The position numbers and the translations under genes are program-made. From Actinophytocola sp036402745 (GTDB taxonomy: Bacteria; Actinomycetota; Actinomycetes; Mycobacteriales; Pseudonocardiaceae): a stretch of DNA of 64,000 bases. Below the pieces are notes generated by a model. The model worked only from the letters and a program-made list of their open reading frames with translations. It was not told the DNA's origin and searched no databases. This document shows, one piece after another, positions 44,718 to 53,367 of the stretch (position 1 is the stretch's first letter; the number at the start of each line of letters is the position of its first letter). The stretch covers positions 7,335 through 71,334 of the forward strand of contig NZ_DASWSJ010000297.1 in NCBI RefSeq assembly GCF_036402745.1. Direction: 5' to 3'.

Positions 44718-46013
44718 GTGAACAAGATCCTGCTGATGAACTACGGGCTGAGCTGCGAGATCGGCGTCACCCGGCAGATGTGGATGGTCCACGAGGGCGA
44801 CATCGTGGTCAGCGCCATCCCGGTCGACGAGAAGTTCCTCGACTACCTCTGCGAGCTGTCCGGCATCGACCGCGACAAGGTCACGGTGCTCAACATCGGC
44901 CGCGACGTGGACGAGGAGACGCTGACCGCGCCGGACCTGGTCGCGCGGCTGCGTGCGGCGATGGGCGGGTCGACCGAGTGGGAGCTGCTGCCCGCCGCGC
45001 ACACCGAGGCCGTCGCCGCGCTCGCCGAACTGCTCGGGCTGCCGATCGACACCGGGCTGCGGTTCACCGCGCAGCGCGGGCCGGACCTGCTGAACCGCAA
45101 GTCGCACTTCCGCCAGCTGGCGGCCGGTGCCGGGGTGACGCTCCCGGCGGGCGCGATCGTCACCACCGAGGCCGAGCTGGCCGCCGCCGTCGAGCGGCTC
45201 CTGCCCGAGACCGGCACGGTCATCGTCAAGCGCGACAACGACCTCGGCGGCGCCGGGAACCGGGCACTGACCACGAAGGAGGCGGGGCCGCTCAACGGGG
45301 TGCGGGAAACCGTCGCGGTCAACGGGAACCGCGTCGAGGCGGTCGCCCGGCTGTGGCGCGAGCTGGCAGGCGTCGACGGCCAGGTCCTGGTGGCGGAGGC
45401 CTACCACCACGCCACCGACATCTTCTACTTCGAGTACCACATCGGCCCCGACGGCATCGCCAGGATGCTCGACACCGGGCTGCGGCGCGACGCGGTCGGC
45501 GAGCCGGACGCCCCGAGCCTCGTGTGGGTGGGTCTCGAGATCCCCGCCGACCTGCCGCCGGGCACCGCGGCACGGGCGCTGACCGAGTCCGGCAGGCTCG
45601 CCGACCTCGCCGCCCGGCTCGGCTACCGGGGACACCTGAACATCGACGGGATCCGCACCGTGGACGGGGCCCTGTACTTCAACGAGATCAACGCCCGCTG
45701 GGGCGGGTGCACGGCGCTGCACGACATCGGGGAGAAGCTGTTCGGGCCGGCCTACGCCGACCACCACGTGATCTCCGGGCTGCGCGTGCTCACCCCGATG
45801 CGGTTCGCCGACGCGGTGGACCTGTTGCGACGCAACGGTGTGCACTTCACCCCTGAGTCGGGTGAGGGCGCGATCGTACTCGGCTACGACGCCGAGCTGG
45901 GCAAGGCGACCGAATGCGTCCTGATCGGACCGACCCGCGAACGGGTGCGGGAGATCGAGGAACACCTGCGTGCTGTGGCGGGGACGGTCACCGATCCGGC
46001 ACTCGTGGAATGA
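44718..46013 (+). CDS. ATP-grasp peptide ligase, PGM1-like
   Basis: A 431-residue protein with a pre-ATP-grasp N-terminal domain (MNKILLMNYGLSCEIG), an ATP-grasp core (RKSHFRQLAAGAGVTLPAGA; VIVKRDNDLGGAGN; FNEINARWGGC, whose Glu and Asn bind Mg) and a C-terminal extension (GAIVLGYDAELGKATEC). The closest match I recognise is PGM1 of pheganomycin biosynthesis, which joins an N-terminal nonproteinogenic amino acid to a peptide through an acyl phosphate. It thus probably forms one amide bond of the product outside the NRPS, perhaps attaching the alkylproline or another free acid. GTG 44718 has AGAGAGG seven bases upstream. It lies between the alkylproline genes and the desaturase gene in the same operon. 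Confidence 0.82.
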   Translation: MNKILLMNYGLSCEIGVTRQMWMVHEGDIVVSAIPVDEKFLDYLCELSGIDRDKVTVLNIGRDVDEETLTAPDLVARLRAAMGGSTEWELLPAAHTEAVAALAELLGLPIDTGLRFTAQRGPDLLNRKSHFRQLAAGAGVTLPAGAIVTTEAELAAAVERLLPETGTVIVKRDNDLGGAGNRALTTKEAGPLNGVRETVAVNGNRVEAVARLWRELAGVDGQVLVAEAYHHATDIFYFEYHIGPDGIARMLDTGLRRDAVGEPDAPSLVWVGLEIPADLPPGTAARALTESGRLADLAARLGYRGHLNIDGIRTVDGALYFNEINARWGGCTALHDIGEKLFGPAYADHHVISGLRVLTPMRFADAVDLLRRNGVHFTPESGEGAIVLGYDAELGKATECVLIGPTRERVREIEEHLRAVAGTVTDPALVE

Positions 46014-46022
46014 GGTGAGGAC

Positions 46023-46970
46023 ATGACGATGCGACAAGCACACGACGAGCCGGACCGGGCGCTGGTGGCCGGTCTGGCCAGGGCGGACCGCAGGCGGGTC
46101 GCGGTCAGGACGGTGGTGATACTCGGGTCCTACGCGGCCGCCGTCGTGCTGGCGCTGCGGCCCGAGGTCGGCTGGTGGGCGCTCGCGTTCTCGGTGTTCC
46201 TCGCCTTCGTGCTGACCGGGTTCCTGAACGCGGTCCACGACTGCGTGCACCGGGCACACCTGCGTTCCAAGCTGGGCAACCGGATCGCGGGCGCCATGTG
46301 GGGCGCCCCGATCACGCTCAACTTCACCATCTACCGGCACGAGCACCTCGTGCACCACCGCCTCACGGGCGTCGAGGGCGACACCGAACGCCCGCAGCAC
46401 TTCGAGAAGGCACGCGAGTACTTCCACGCCATGTCCGGCCTGTCGTTCTGGCCGCTGAACGCGAAGTTCATCCTCGACAACTCGCGCGGCAAGCTGCCGG
46501 AGGTCGTCGCCGACGGCGAGCGCGGGCGCGACGCGTCGGTCGACAACTGGGCCGTCGTCGGCTGGCTCGTGCTCATGGCGGTGCTGACGGTCTTCTTCCC
46601 GTTCGCACTGCTCGTCGCCTACTGGCTGCCGCTGTTCCTCGTCATGCCGGCCGCGATGGTGCTGAGCCTGCCCGAGCACTACGGGCTGTGGGGCACCCCG
46701 GACGTCATGCGGAACACGAGGACCGTGCGGTCCAACGGTTTCGTCCGGTACTTCATCTGGAACGGGAACTACCACGCCGAGCACCACCGGTACCCGGCGG
46801 TCGCGTCGGTGAACCTGCACCGGCTGCACAAGGCGATGCCCGTGCCGCACCCGGTGACGGTGAACTCCTACGTCGGTTTCCACTGGGGACTGGTGCGGGC
46901 GTTGCTCAAGGGCGACAAGGACTTCGGGAAGGTACCCGCGGAGCGCCGCGAACCGGCGGAACGGAGCTGA
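46023..46970 (+). CDS. Membrane fatty-acid-desaturase-family di-iron oxygenase
   Basis: A 315-residue membrane protein with the three histidine boxes of the FADS superfamily: HDCVH (72-76), HEHLVHH (106-112) and HAEHH (251-255). Four hydrophobic segments lie at about 28-46, 52-70, 178-196 and 198-214. In natural-product clusters such proteins hydroxylate or desaturate amino acid side chains or peptidyl intermediates as well as lipids. With no fatty-acyl genes here, the target is more likely the peptide or the alkyl side chain of the proline unit. GAGGTGAGGAC precedes the ATG, and the stop overlaps the next start by one base. The actual substrate is unknown. Confidence 0.82.
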   Translation: MTMRQAHDEPDRALVAGLARADRRRVAVRTVVILGSYAAAVVLALRPEVGWWALAFSVFLAFVLTGFLNAVHDCVHRAHLRSKLGNRIAGAMWGAPITLNFTIYRHEHLVHHRLTGVEGDTERPQHFEKAREYFHAMSGLSFWPLNAKFILDNSRGKLPEVVADGERGRDASVDNWAVVGWLVLMAVLTVFFPFALLVAYWLPLFLVMPAAMVLSLPEHYGLWGTPDVMRNTRTVRSNGFVRYFIWNGNYHAEHHRYPAVASVNLHRLHKAMPVPHPVTVNSYVGFHWGLVRALLKGDKDFGKVPAERREPAERS

Positions 46971-48016
46971 TGGCCGTGGAACCCGAACTGGTGGCGCTGC
47001 GCGACGGCGCCCAGCTGGACATATGGCAGGACTTCCGGCTCTCCACCATGCCCGAGATCATCAGCGCGATGAACCTGTGCCACGCGGTGTTCGCGCTCGT
47101 GGACACCGGGGTGCTGGCGAACCTGCGTGCCGGGCGGCGGCTGCCCGAGAACGGGCTGCTCGACGGCGTGGTCGACGGCATGGGCGAGGGATTCCTGACC
47201 TACCTGCGGATGCGCGGGGTCGTCGAGGTCCGCGACGGCGGCTACTCCCTCACCCGCAAGGGCGAACTGCTCACCGGCGACGTCGCGCTGGCCAGGCTCG
47301 GCATCTACCTCGAGGCATACGGGCCGGTGATGAGCAGGATGAGCGACCTGCTGACCGGCCGCGCGACCTACGGTGCCGACGTCGAACGCAGGGGCGGTCC
47401 GCTCGCCAGGCACTGCGCGACGCTCTTCTCCGTCTTCCACACACCGGTGCTGGTGCGGGCCATGCGTGGCCGCGGTGTGCGCACGGTGCTCGACGTCGGC
47501 TGCGGCGGCGGTGGCCTCCTGGTCGACGCGTGCCTCGCCGACGAGGAGCTGACGGGGGTCGGGCTGGACATCTCGGCGGACGCGGTCGAGGAGGCGCGGC
47601 GGCTCGCCGGGCGGGCCGGCGTTGCCGACCGGGTCGAGTTCGTCGTCGGTGACGCGTTCGCCCCGCACACCTGGCCGGCCGCTGCCCGCGCCGCGGACGG
47701 GATGTGCGTCGTGAGCGCGCTGCACGAGCTGTTCCGCGACGGCGAGCAGGCCGTGGTCGACGTGCTCGACGCGTACCGGGCCACGTTGCCGGACGCGCGG
47801 ATCGTCCTCGTCGGCGAACCGGAGATCCGCTACGACGCGAAGGACAACGACGACGACTTCTTCCTCATCCACCTGCTGACCGGCCAGGGCATGCCGCGGG
47901 AGCGCGCCGAATGGCTCCGCGTGTTCGACAAGAGCGAGCTGGAGTGCAGGCGGATCTACCACCGGCCGGAGGCCGGGCCGCGGGTGTGCTTCTACGACCT
48001 GGCACCCCGGAACTGA
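46970..48016 (+). CDS. SAM-dependent methyltransferase (candidate alkylproline C-methyltransferase)
   Basis: A 348-residue methyltransferase with an N-terminal winged-helix dimerisation region (GLLDGVVDGMGEGFLTYLRM) and a SAM-binding core VLDVGCGGGGLLVDA; CVVSALHELF and GEPEIRYDA follow. It differs clearly from the methyltransferase at 26052. Three-carbon alkylproline units, as in lincomycin, anthramycin and hormaomycin, need a C-methyltransferase (LmbW type), and this gene's position right after the alkylproline cassette makes it the best candidate. No LmbX-type isomerase is visible in the window. The start overlaps the desaturase stop (TGATG). O-methylation is an alternative. Confidence 0.72.
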   Translation: MAVEPELVALRDGAQLDIWQDFRLSTMPEIISAMNLCHAVFALVDTGVLANLRAGRRLPENGLLDGVVDGMGEGFLTYLRMRGVVEVRDGGYSLTRKGELLTGDVALARLGIYLEAYGPVMSRMSDLLTGRATYGADVERRGGPLARHCATLFSVFHTPVLVRAMRGRGVRTVLDVGCGGGGLLVDACLADEELTGVGLDISADAVEEARRLAGRAGVADRVEFVVGDAFAPHTWPAAARAADGMCVVSALHELFRDGEQAVVDVLDAYRATLPDARIVLVGEPEIRYDAKDNDDDFFLIHLLTGQGMPRERAEWLRVFDKSELECRRIYHRPEAGPRVCFYDLAPRN

Positions 48017-48045
48017 CCACCCACCACCGAGGAGGAGAGACGACC

Positions 48046-48255
48046 GTGAGCAACCCCTTCGAGGACGAGCAGGCCGACTACCGCGTGCTCGTGAACGAGG
48101 AGAACCAGCACTCACTGTGGCCCGGGTTCGTCGACGTGCCCGCCGGCTGGACGACCGTGTTCGGCCCCGCGGGCCGCCAGGACTGCCTTGAGTTCGTCGA
48201 ACGCGAGTGGGTCGACATGCGGCCCGCCTCGCTCATCGCCCGGATGGGTGCCTGA
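48046..48255 (+). CDS. MbtH-like protein, canonical
   Basis: A 69-residue MbtH protein with the full signature: NEENQHSLWP, PAGW, and the C-terminal CLEFVEREWVDMRPASL. MbtH proteins bind the adenylation domain and make it soluble and active. It sits 44 bp before the free-standing A-T gene, behind a strong GGAGGAGAGA site at 48031, and is the likely partner of that protein and of the NRPS A domains. It is the only one of the three MbtH-like proteins here with the conserved DMRP tail. Confidence 0.95.
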   Translation: MSNPFEDEQADYRVLVNEENQHSLWPGFVDVPAGWTTVFGPAGRQDCLEFVEREWVDMRPASLIARMGA

Positions 48256-48299
48256 CCGGCACCGCACCTTCGACCCGATGACGAGGAGATGAGAAGCAG

Positions 48300-50099
48300 A
48301 TGAGCTCCATGCAGGACTGGCGAGAAGCGACGATCACCGAGCTGTTCACCGACCAGGTGCGGCGCCGTCCCCATTCGACGGCCCTGCGGATCCGTGACGA
48401 GGACATGACCTACGCCCAGCTCGACGAGCGGGCGGAACGGCTGGCGCGGCGGCTGCGCGCGCTCGGCGTCGGCCAGGAGTCGATCGTCGGCGTGTGCGTC
48501 GAGCGGTCGTTCGAGATGGTGGTCGCGCTCGTCGCGATCCTGAAGGCGGGAGGGGCCTACCTGCCGGTGCACCCGAACGAACCCGAGGAACGCTTCCGCT
48601 ACATGCTGGCGGGGGCCGGCGCGCGGATCCTGCTGACGCACGAGCGGGTGGCAGGTCTGCTGCCCGAACTCGACGTCACGGTGCTGAGCCTCGACGGCGA
48701 CGAGGAGACCCCCGACGAGGTGGCGGGCGCGGCGCCGGTGGAGTCGGGCAACGTGCCGGACAGCCTCGCCTACGTGTGCTACACCTCCGGCTCGACCGGC
48801 AGGCCCAAGGGCGTGACCGTGCCCCACCGGGGTGTGGTCCGGCTCGTGCGGGACGGCGACTACGCCGACTTCGGTCCCGACGAGACGTTCCTGCAGCTGT
48901 GCGCGCTCACCTTCGACCCGGCGACGTTCGAGATCTGGGGCGCGCTGTGCAACGGCGGCCGCCTGGTGATCCACCCGCCGGGCACGTTGTCGCTCGAGGA
49001 GCTGGCCGACACCGTCGAACAGGAGAAGGTCACGACGTTGTGGCTGACCACCGGGCTCTTCCACCGCGTGGCCGACGGTCACCTCGACCGGCTCGGCGGG
49101 CTGCGTCAGCTGCTAGCGGGCGGTGACGTGCTCTCGCCGGCGCACATCAACCGGGTGCACGCCGCCTTCCCGCAGCTGCGGCTGGTCAACGGGTACGGGC
49201 CGACCGAGAACACCTGCTTCACCACCTGCCACCAGGTGACCGAGCCGGTCGACGAGACCGTCCCGATCGGCAGGGCTGTCACCGACACCCGGTTGTACGT
49301 GCTGGACGAGAAGCTGGCGCCCGTGCCGGACGGCGAGTGGGGGCTGCTCTACACCGCGGGCGGCGGGCTCGCCCGCGGCTACCTCGGCCGACCGGGCCTG
49401 ACCGCGGAGCGGTTCCTGGCCGACCCGTTCCACCCCGGCGAGCGGATGTACGCGATCGGCGACGTCGTGCGCCGCGGCGCCGACGGTGTGCTCGAGTTCC
49501 GCGGCCGGGTCGACGACCAGGTCAAGGTCGGCGGCTACCGTGTGGAACTCGGCGAGATCGTGGCGGTCCTCGCCGGGCACCCCGGGGTGCGGGAGGCCGT
49601 GGTGGTCGCGCGGGACGACGTCACCCCGGGGGAGAAGGTGCTCGTCGCGTACGTGGTGCCGGACGACCAGCACGAGAACCTGGTGCCGGAGCTGCGTTTC
49701 GCCCTGCACCGGCGGCTGCCGAGGCACCTGGACCCGGCGGCGGTCGTGCTCATGGACGAGTTCCCGTTGACCCGCAACGGGAAGATCGACCGGCGGGCCC
49801 TGCCCGCGCCCGCGTACAAACCGAGGGCCACCGACACCGAGTACACGGCGCCGCGCACGCCCATCGAGGCGTTGCTCGCCGACCTGTTGGCCGACGTGCT
49901 CGGGGTGGAGCGCATCGGCGTGCACGACGACTTCTTCGACATCGGCGGCAACTCGCTCGTGGCGGCCGATGTCCTCGCCAAGATCCGGGACACGTTGTCG
50001 GTGGAGATGCCGGCGGCACAGCTGTTCTTCCGCAACGCGACTGTCGCGGGGCTCGCCGAGATCGTGGGCGCCGGCGCCGGGGGAGGAGACGACCGATGA
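48300..50099 (+). CDS. Free-standing NRPS A-T didomain, Val/Ile-like specificity
   Basis: A 599-residue adenylation-thiolation protein. Core motifs are intact: YTSGSTGRPKG, NGYGPTE, YAIGDV (variant of YRTGDL), DDQVKVGGYRVE, and NGKIDRRALP with the catalytic Lys; the carrier domain has DDFFDIGGNSLV. The pocket residues read DPFWLGGCFK, close to valine codes of the DAFWLGGTFK kind, so a branched aliphatic amino acid is expected. The order MbtH, A-T, P450 is the known module that makes beta-hydroxy amino acids on a carrier protein (as in nikkomycin and aminocoumarin pathways). Its stop overlaps the P450 start. The loaded residue would then be moved to the NRPS by the thioesterase-like protein at 52485. 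Confidence 0.9.
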   Translation: MSSMQDWREATITELFTDQVRRRPHSTALRIRDEDMTYAQLDERAERLARRLRALGVGQESIVGVCVERSFEMVVALVAILKAGGAYLPVHPNEPEERFRYMLAGAGARILLTHERVAGLLPELDVTVLSLDGDEETPDEVAGAAPVESGNVPDSLAYVCYTSGSTGRPKGVTVPHRGVVRLVRDGDYADFGPDETFLQLCALTFDPATFEIWGALCNGGRLVIHPPGTLSLEELADTVEQEKVTTLWLTTGLFHRVADGHLDRLGGLRQLLAGGDVLSPAHINRVHAAFPQLRLVNGYGPTENTCFTTCHQVTEPVDETVPIGRAVTDTRLYVLDEKLAPVPDGEWGLLYTAGGGLARGYLGRPGLTAERFLADPFHPGERMYAIGDVVRRGADGVLEFRGRVDDQVKVGGYRVELGEIVAVLAGHPGVREAVVVARDDVTPGEKVLVAYVVPDDQHENLVPELRFALHRRLPRHLDPAAVVLMDEFPLTRNGKIDRRALPAPAYKPRATDTEYTAPRTPIEALLADLLADVLGVERIGVHDDFFDIGGNSLVAADVLAKIRDTLSVEMPAAQLFFRNATVAGLAEIVGAGAGGGDDR

Positions 50100-51346
50100 A
50101 ACTGACCCGTCCGACCGGGCAGGAGCCCGTCGACCTGAGGACGACCGACCTCGTCAGCGCCGCGGTGCACGGCGAGGGCGATCCGCACACGATCTGGCGC
50201 GCCATGCGCGAGCGGGAACCCGTGCACTGGCAGCAGTTCGACGAGAAGCTGGGCTTCTGGTCCACGACCACCCACGACAACGTCACCCGGGTGCTGCGCG
50301 ACCACACCGTGTTCACCTCCGAGCACGGCACCCTGCTGAACCTGCTCGGCAGGAAAGACCCGGCCAGCGGCAGGCAGCTGCCTGCCACGGATCCGCCGAA
50401 GCACACCGCGATGCGCTCGCCCGTCCAGCGCGCGCTCAACGGCCGGATCCTGGAGCGGCACCGCGTGATGATCCGCGGGGAGATCAAGTCGCTGCTGTCC
50501 GGGATCGTCGACGGCGAGCCGTTCGACTTCGCCGAACTCGCCGGCAAGCTGCCGATGGCGGTCGCCGGCATGCTGATGGGCCTCGACCGCGCGGACTGGC
50601 CCTGGTTGACGTTCCTGACCTCGCAGGCCGCCGCGCCGGAGGATCCCGAGTACGTCCTGCCCGAGGGCGGCAGGGCTACTCTGCAGCAGTCCCACCGCGA
50701 GCTGTTCGCCACCTTCTCCGACGCGATGAGCAGGCGCAAGGGCGACGGCGACGGTGACGGTGACCTCATCGATCTGTTGCGCACCATGGAACTCGAGGAC
50801 GGCAGCAAGCTCGGCGCGGGCGAGATCACGTCCAACTGCTACAGCCTGCTGCTCGGTGCGAACGTCACGACGCCGCAGGTGCCCAACGCGGTCATCCTGG
50901 AGCTGGTCGAGAGCGGCCGGTACGCCGAATGGGCCGACCATCCGGAGCTGCTCGACCGGGGACTCAACGAGGCGCTGCGCTGGGCCTCGCCGGTCAGCCA
51001 CTTCATGCGCTACGCCAAGCACGACGTGGAACTGGGCGGGGTGAGCATCCGCGCCGGCGACGCGGTCGTCGCCTGGATCGGGTCGGCCAACCGGGACGCC
51101 GCGGTGTTCCCCGACCCGTACCGGTTCGACCCTGGCCGCGACGCCCGGCGCCAGCTCGCCTTCGGCATCGGGCCGCACTTCTGCGTCGGGCACGCGGTCG
51201 CCCGCATCACGCTGAACGAGTTCCTCACGGAGCTGTTCGGCCAGTTCGAGAACTTCGAGCTGGCGGGGGAACCCGTGCACCTGCACTCGAACTTCATCGC
51301 GGGCATCAAGCACCTGCCGTTGACCGCGACCAGGCGCCGGTCATGA
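50096..51346 (+). CDS. Cytochrome P450, probable carrier-bound amino acid beta-hydroxylase
   Basis: A 416-residue soluble P450. The heme ligand is Cys363 in FGIGPHFCVGHAVAR; the ExxR motif appears in EALRWASP; the I-helix block is LLLGANVTTPQ, where the usual acid before Thr is missing (GANVTT), a departure from the common AGxDT pattern. Genes of this kind next to a free-standing A-T protein encode NovI/NikQ-type enzymes that hydroxylate the beta carbon of the aminoacyl-S-carrier. ATGA overlaps link it to the A-T gene before and the aminotransferase gene after. Electron donors are not in the window. Confidence 0.85.
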   Translation: MKLTRPTGQEPVDLRTTDLVSAAVHGEGDPHTIWRAMREREPVHWQQFDEKLGFWSTTTHDNVTRVLRDHTVFTSEHGTLLNLLGRKDPASGRQLPATDPPKHTAMRSPVQRALNGRILERHRVMIRGEIKSLLSGIVDGEPFDFAELAGKLPMAVAGMLMGLDRADWPWLTFLTSQAAAPEDPEYVLPEGGRATLQQSHRELFATFSDAMSRRKGDGDGDGDLIDLLRTMELEDGSKLGAGEITSNCYSLLLGANVTTPQVPNAVILELVESGRYAEWADHPELLDRGLNEALRWASPVSHFMRYAKHDVELGGVSIRAGDAVVAWIGSANRDAAVFPDPYRFDPGRDARRQLAFGIGPHFCVGHAVARITLNEFLTELFGQFENFELAGEPVHLHSNFIAGIKHLPLTATRRRS

Positions 51347-52425
51347 CTGTCCACTTCGAACAGTTTCGCACCCCGGTGGTGGCGAGCCCCGCGCGGGTCG
51401 CGCGGGTGCTCGCCGACCCCGGCTTCGGCAAGCACGTGACCGACCACATGGTGACCATCGAGCACACCAGGGAGGCCGGGTGGCACAACGCGGTCGTCCG
51501 CCCGCACGAACGGCTGGAGCTGTCCCCGTGCACCTCGGCCCTGCACTACGGGCAGGCCATCTTCGAAGGACTCAAGGCGTACCGCCAGCCGGACGGTTCG
51601 GTGGCATGCTTCCGCCCCGAGGTCAACGCGCGCCGGTTCCGTGCGTCGGCACGTAGGCTCGCCATGCCGGAGCTGCCCGAGGAGTGGTTCCTCGAGTCGT
51701 TGCGGGAGCTGGTGATCCGCGACGATCGCTGGGTGCCGGACGGGCACGGCCGGTCGCTCTACCTGCGGCCGCTGATGTTCGCGACGTCGACCGACCTGGT
51801 GGTCGGGGCGGGCACCGAGTACCTGTACGTCCTCGTCGGGATGCCCGCCGGCGACTACTTCGCGAGCGGGATCGCCCCGCTGCGCGTGTGGCTGTCGAAC
51901 GAGTACGTCCGTGCCGCGCCGGGCGGCACGGGCGCGGCCAAGTGCGCGGGAAACTACGCGGGAACCCTGGTGGCCCAGGCGGAAGGCGCCGCGGAGGGCT
52001 GCGACCAGGTGGTGTGGCTGGACGCGACCGAGCGCCGCTGGGTCGAGGAGATGGGCGCGATGAACCTGTTCTTCGTGTTCGGCTCGCGGATGGTCACGCC
52101 GGAGCTGACCGGGTCGCTCCTGCCGGGCGTCATCCGCGACTCCGTCCTGCTGCTGGCGGCCGACCTGGGCTACGAGGTCGAGGAGCGCCGGATCTCCGTC
52201 GACGAGTGGGAGAAGACGGCGACGTCCGGCGAGCTGACCGAGGTGTTCGCGTGCGGCACCGCGGCGGTCATCGCCCCGGTGGGCGCCGTCCGGCACGTCA
52301 CCGGCGGGTTCGACATCAACGGCAACGAGCAGGGCCCGGTCACCCGGCTCCTCAGGGAGCGGCTCATCGCCATCCAGCAGGGGCTCGCGCCGGACCCGTA
52401 CGGCTGGCGGCACCGGCTGACGTGA
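51343..52425 (+). CDS. Branched-chain amino acid aminotransferase (class IV PLP)
   Basis: A 360-residue fold-type IV aminotransferase of the BCAT family. The PLP lysine is Lys200 in GGTGAAKCAGNYAG; YGQAIFEGLKAYRQPDGS and EEMGAMNLFFVFG are family hallmarks. It interconverts branched amino acids and their 2-oxo acids with glutamate. A pathway-specific copy next to a valine-type A domain, together with the keto-acid methyltransferase candidate at 26052, suggests that it aminates a methylated 2-oxo acid to give the unusual branched residue loaded by the A-T protein. It is the last gene of the 31-kb operon and is followed by a two-way terminator. Confidence 0.9.
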   Translation: MTVHFEQFRTPVVASPARVARVLADPGFGKHVTDHMVTIEHTREAGWHNAVVRPHERLELSPCTSALHYGQAIFEGLKAYRQPDGSVACFRPEVNARRFRASARRLAMPELPEEWFLESLRELVIRDDRWVPDGHGRSLYLRPLMFATSTDLVVGAGTEYLYVLVGMPAGDYFASGIAPLRVWLSNEYVRAAPGGTGAAKCAGNYAGTLVAQAEGAAEGCDQVVWLDATERRWVEEMGAMNLFFVFGSRMVTPELTGSLLPGVIRDSVLLLAADLGYEVEERRISVDEWEKTATSGELTEVFACGTAAVIAPVGAVRHVTGGFDINGNEQGPVTRLLRERLIAIQQGLAPDPYGWRHRLT

Positions 52426-52436
52426 CCGGGTGGTGC

Positions 52437-52480
52437 GCGGGACGGGGCGGGGTGCTGTCCGGCCACCCACCCCGTCCCGC
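52437..52480. terminator. Bidirectional hairpin between convergent operons
   Basis: A perfect 11-bp inverted repeat, GCGGGACGGGG (52437-52447) and CCCCGTCCCGC (52470-52480), lies between the converging stops at 52425 and 52485. It can end both the long plus-strand operon and the minus-strand regulatory block. The loop is 22 bases and there is no T tract. Confidence 0.75.
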
Positions 52481-52484
52481 GTGC

Positions 52485-53261
52485 TCAGGCCGTGACAGCC
52501 TCGTCGGTGCGCAGGTCGTGTTCGAACTCGGCCAGCAGCGCCGCGGGCGCGTCGAGGAACTCGAAGTGGCCGCCCTCCAAGAGCGCGTAGCGGCAGTCGT
52601 CGGTGGCCTCGGGCCACCCACCCATCAGGTCCATGGGGATCTCCGGGTCCTCCGACCAGCCGATCGCGGTGACACCTGCGGGTAGCCGGAACGGCTCCGG
52701 GACGATGTAGCGCTTGTTCGCCTCGACGTCCTTGACCAGCACCTCCAGGCTCATCTCGACCAGCTCCGGGGTTGGCACGCCACCCAGGCTGACGATCATC
52801 TTGTGCAGCTCCCCGGTGAGTGCCTCCTCGTCGAGCTGGAGGAACCGGCCGTACGGGCCGTCGTGCGGTGCGACCTGGGAGGACACGAACACCCGCCGTG
52901 GCAGGGGCAGCCCGGCTTCGCCGAGCTGCCGGGTCAGTTCCACCCCCGGCAGCGCGCCACCGCAGTGCCCGAAGAACGCGAACGGGCGGTCCAGATACGG
53001 CGGCATCTCCTCGACCAGTGCCGCCGCCAGTGCCCCGTACGTCTCGTAGTGCGGCTCGGCGATGCGGTTCTGCCTGGCCGGCGGCTGGACCAGACACACC
53101 TCGATCGAGCCGATCCACTGTGGCCACCTGCTGTACATCGACGCGCCGCACCCGGAGTACGGGAAGCAGAACAGCCGTGCGGTCGCCGACTCGTCGGGCA
53201 GCCGGGACAGCCACCTCGGCTTGCGGGGCCTGCGGGACGACGAAGCGGACTGGCGGTTCAT
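52485..53261 (-). CDS. Thioesterase-family protein with Cys nucleophile (SyrC/CmaE-like aminoacyl shuttle candidate)
   Basis: A 258-residue alpha/beta hydrolase of the type II thioesterase family (LFCFPYSGCGASMY near the start; GGHFEFLD with His232 near the end). The nucleophile elbow is GHCGG with Cys100 instead of the usual Ser of GHSMG. Cys-type members such as SyrC and CmaE move aminoacyl groups between carrier proteins rather than hydrolysing them. Here the free-standing A-T protein needs a way to deliver its hydroxylated residue, and NRPS carrier T1 lacks a working A domain, so a shuttle role fits both. Hydrolytic release or editing is the alternative. GGAGGAG lies seven bases before ATG 53261. 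It is the far gene of the minus-strand block from SARP2. Confidence 0.82.
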   Translation of the reverse strand: MNRQSASSSRRPRKPRWLSRLPDESATARLFCFPYSGCGASMYSRWPQWIGSIEVCLVQPPARQNRIAEPHYETYGALAAALVEEMPPYLDRPFAFFGHCGGALPGVELTRQLGEAGLPLPRRVFVSSQVAPHDGPYGRFLQLDEEALTGELHKMIVSLGGVPTPELVEMSLEVLVKDVEANKRYIVPEPFRLPAGVTAIGWSEDPEIPMDLMGGWPEATDDCRYALLEGGHFEFLDAPAALLAEFEHDLRTDEAVTA

Positions 53262-53367
53262 GTCTCCTCCATGAAGAACCGGCGGAAATAGTTGACGTCG
53301 TCGGTGAGCCCGGACGGTCTGGTTCGGGCATGGTCGATCGAACCTCCGTTCAGGTCTGGTGGTGCGC

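Noticed and set aside
40555..48016. Calling the cluster a lincosamide, pyrrolobenzodiazepine or hormaomycin cluster
   Set aside because: Only the alkylproline genes match. Octose sugar, anthranilate and nitrocyclopropylalanine genes are absent and the NRPS layout differs.
52485..53261. Thioesterase as the chain-releasing enzyme
   Set aside because: The NRPS already ends in a reductase domain with intact GATGFVG and YAASK motifs, and the Cys nucleophile fits transfer better than hydrolysis.
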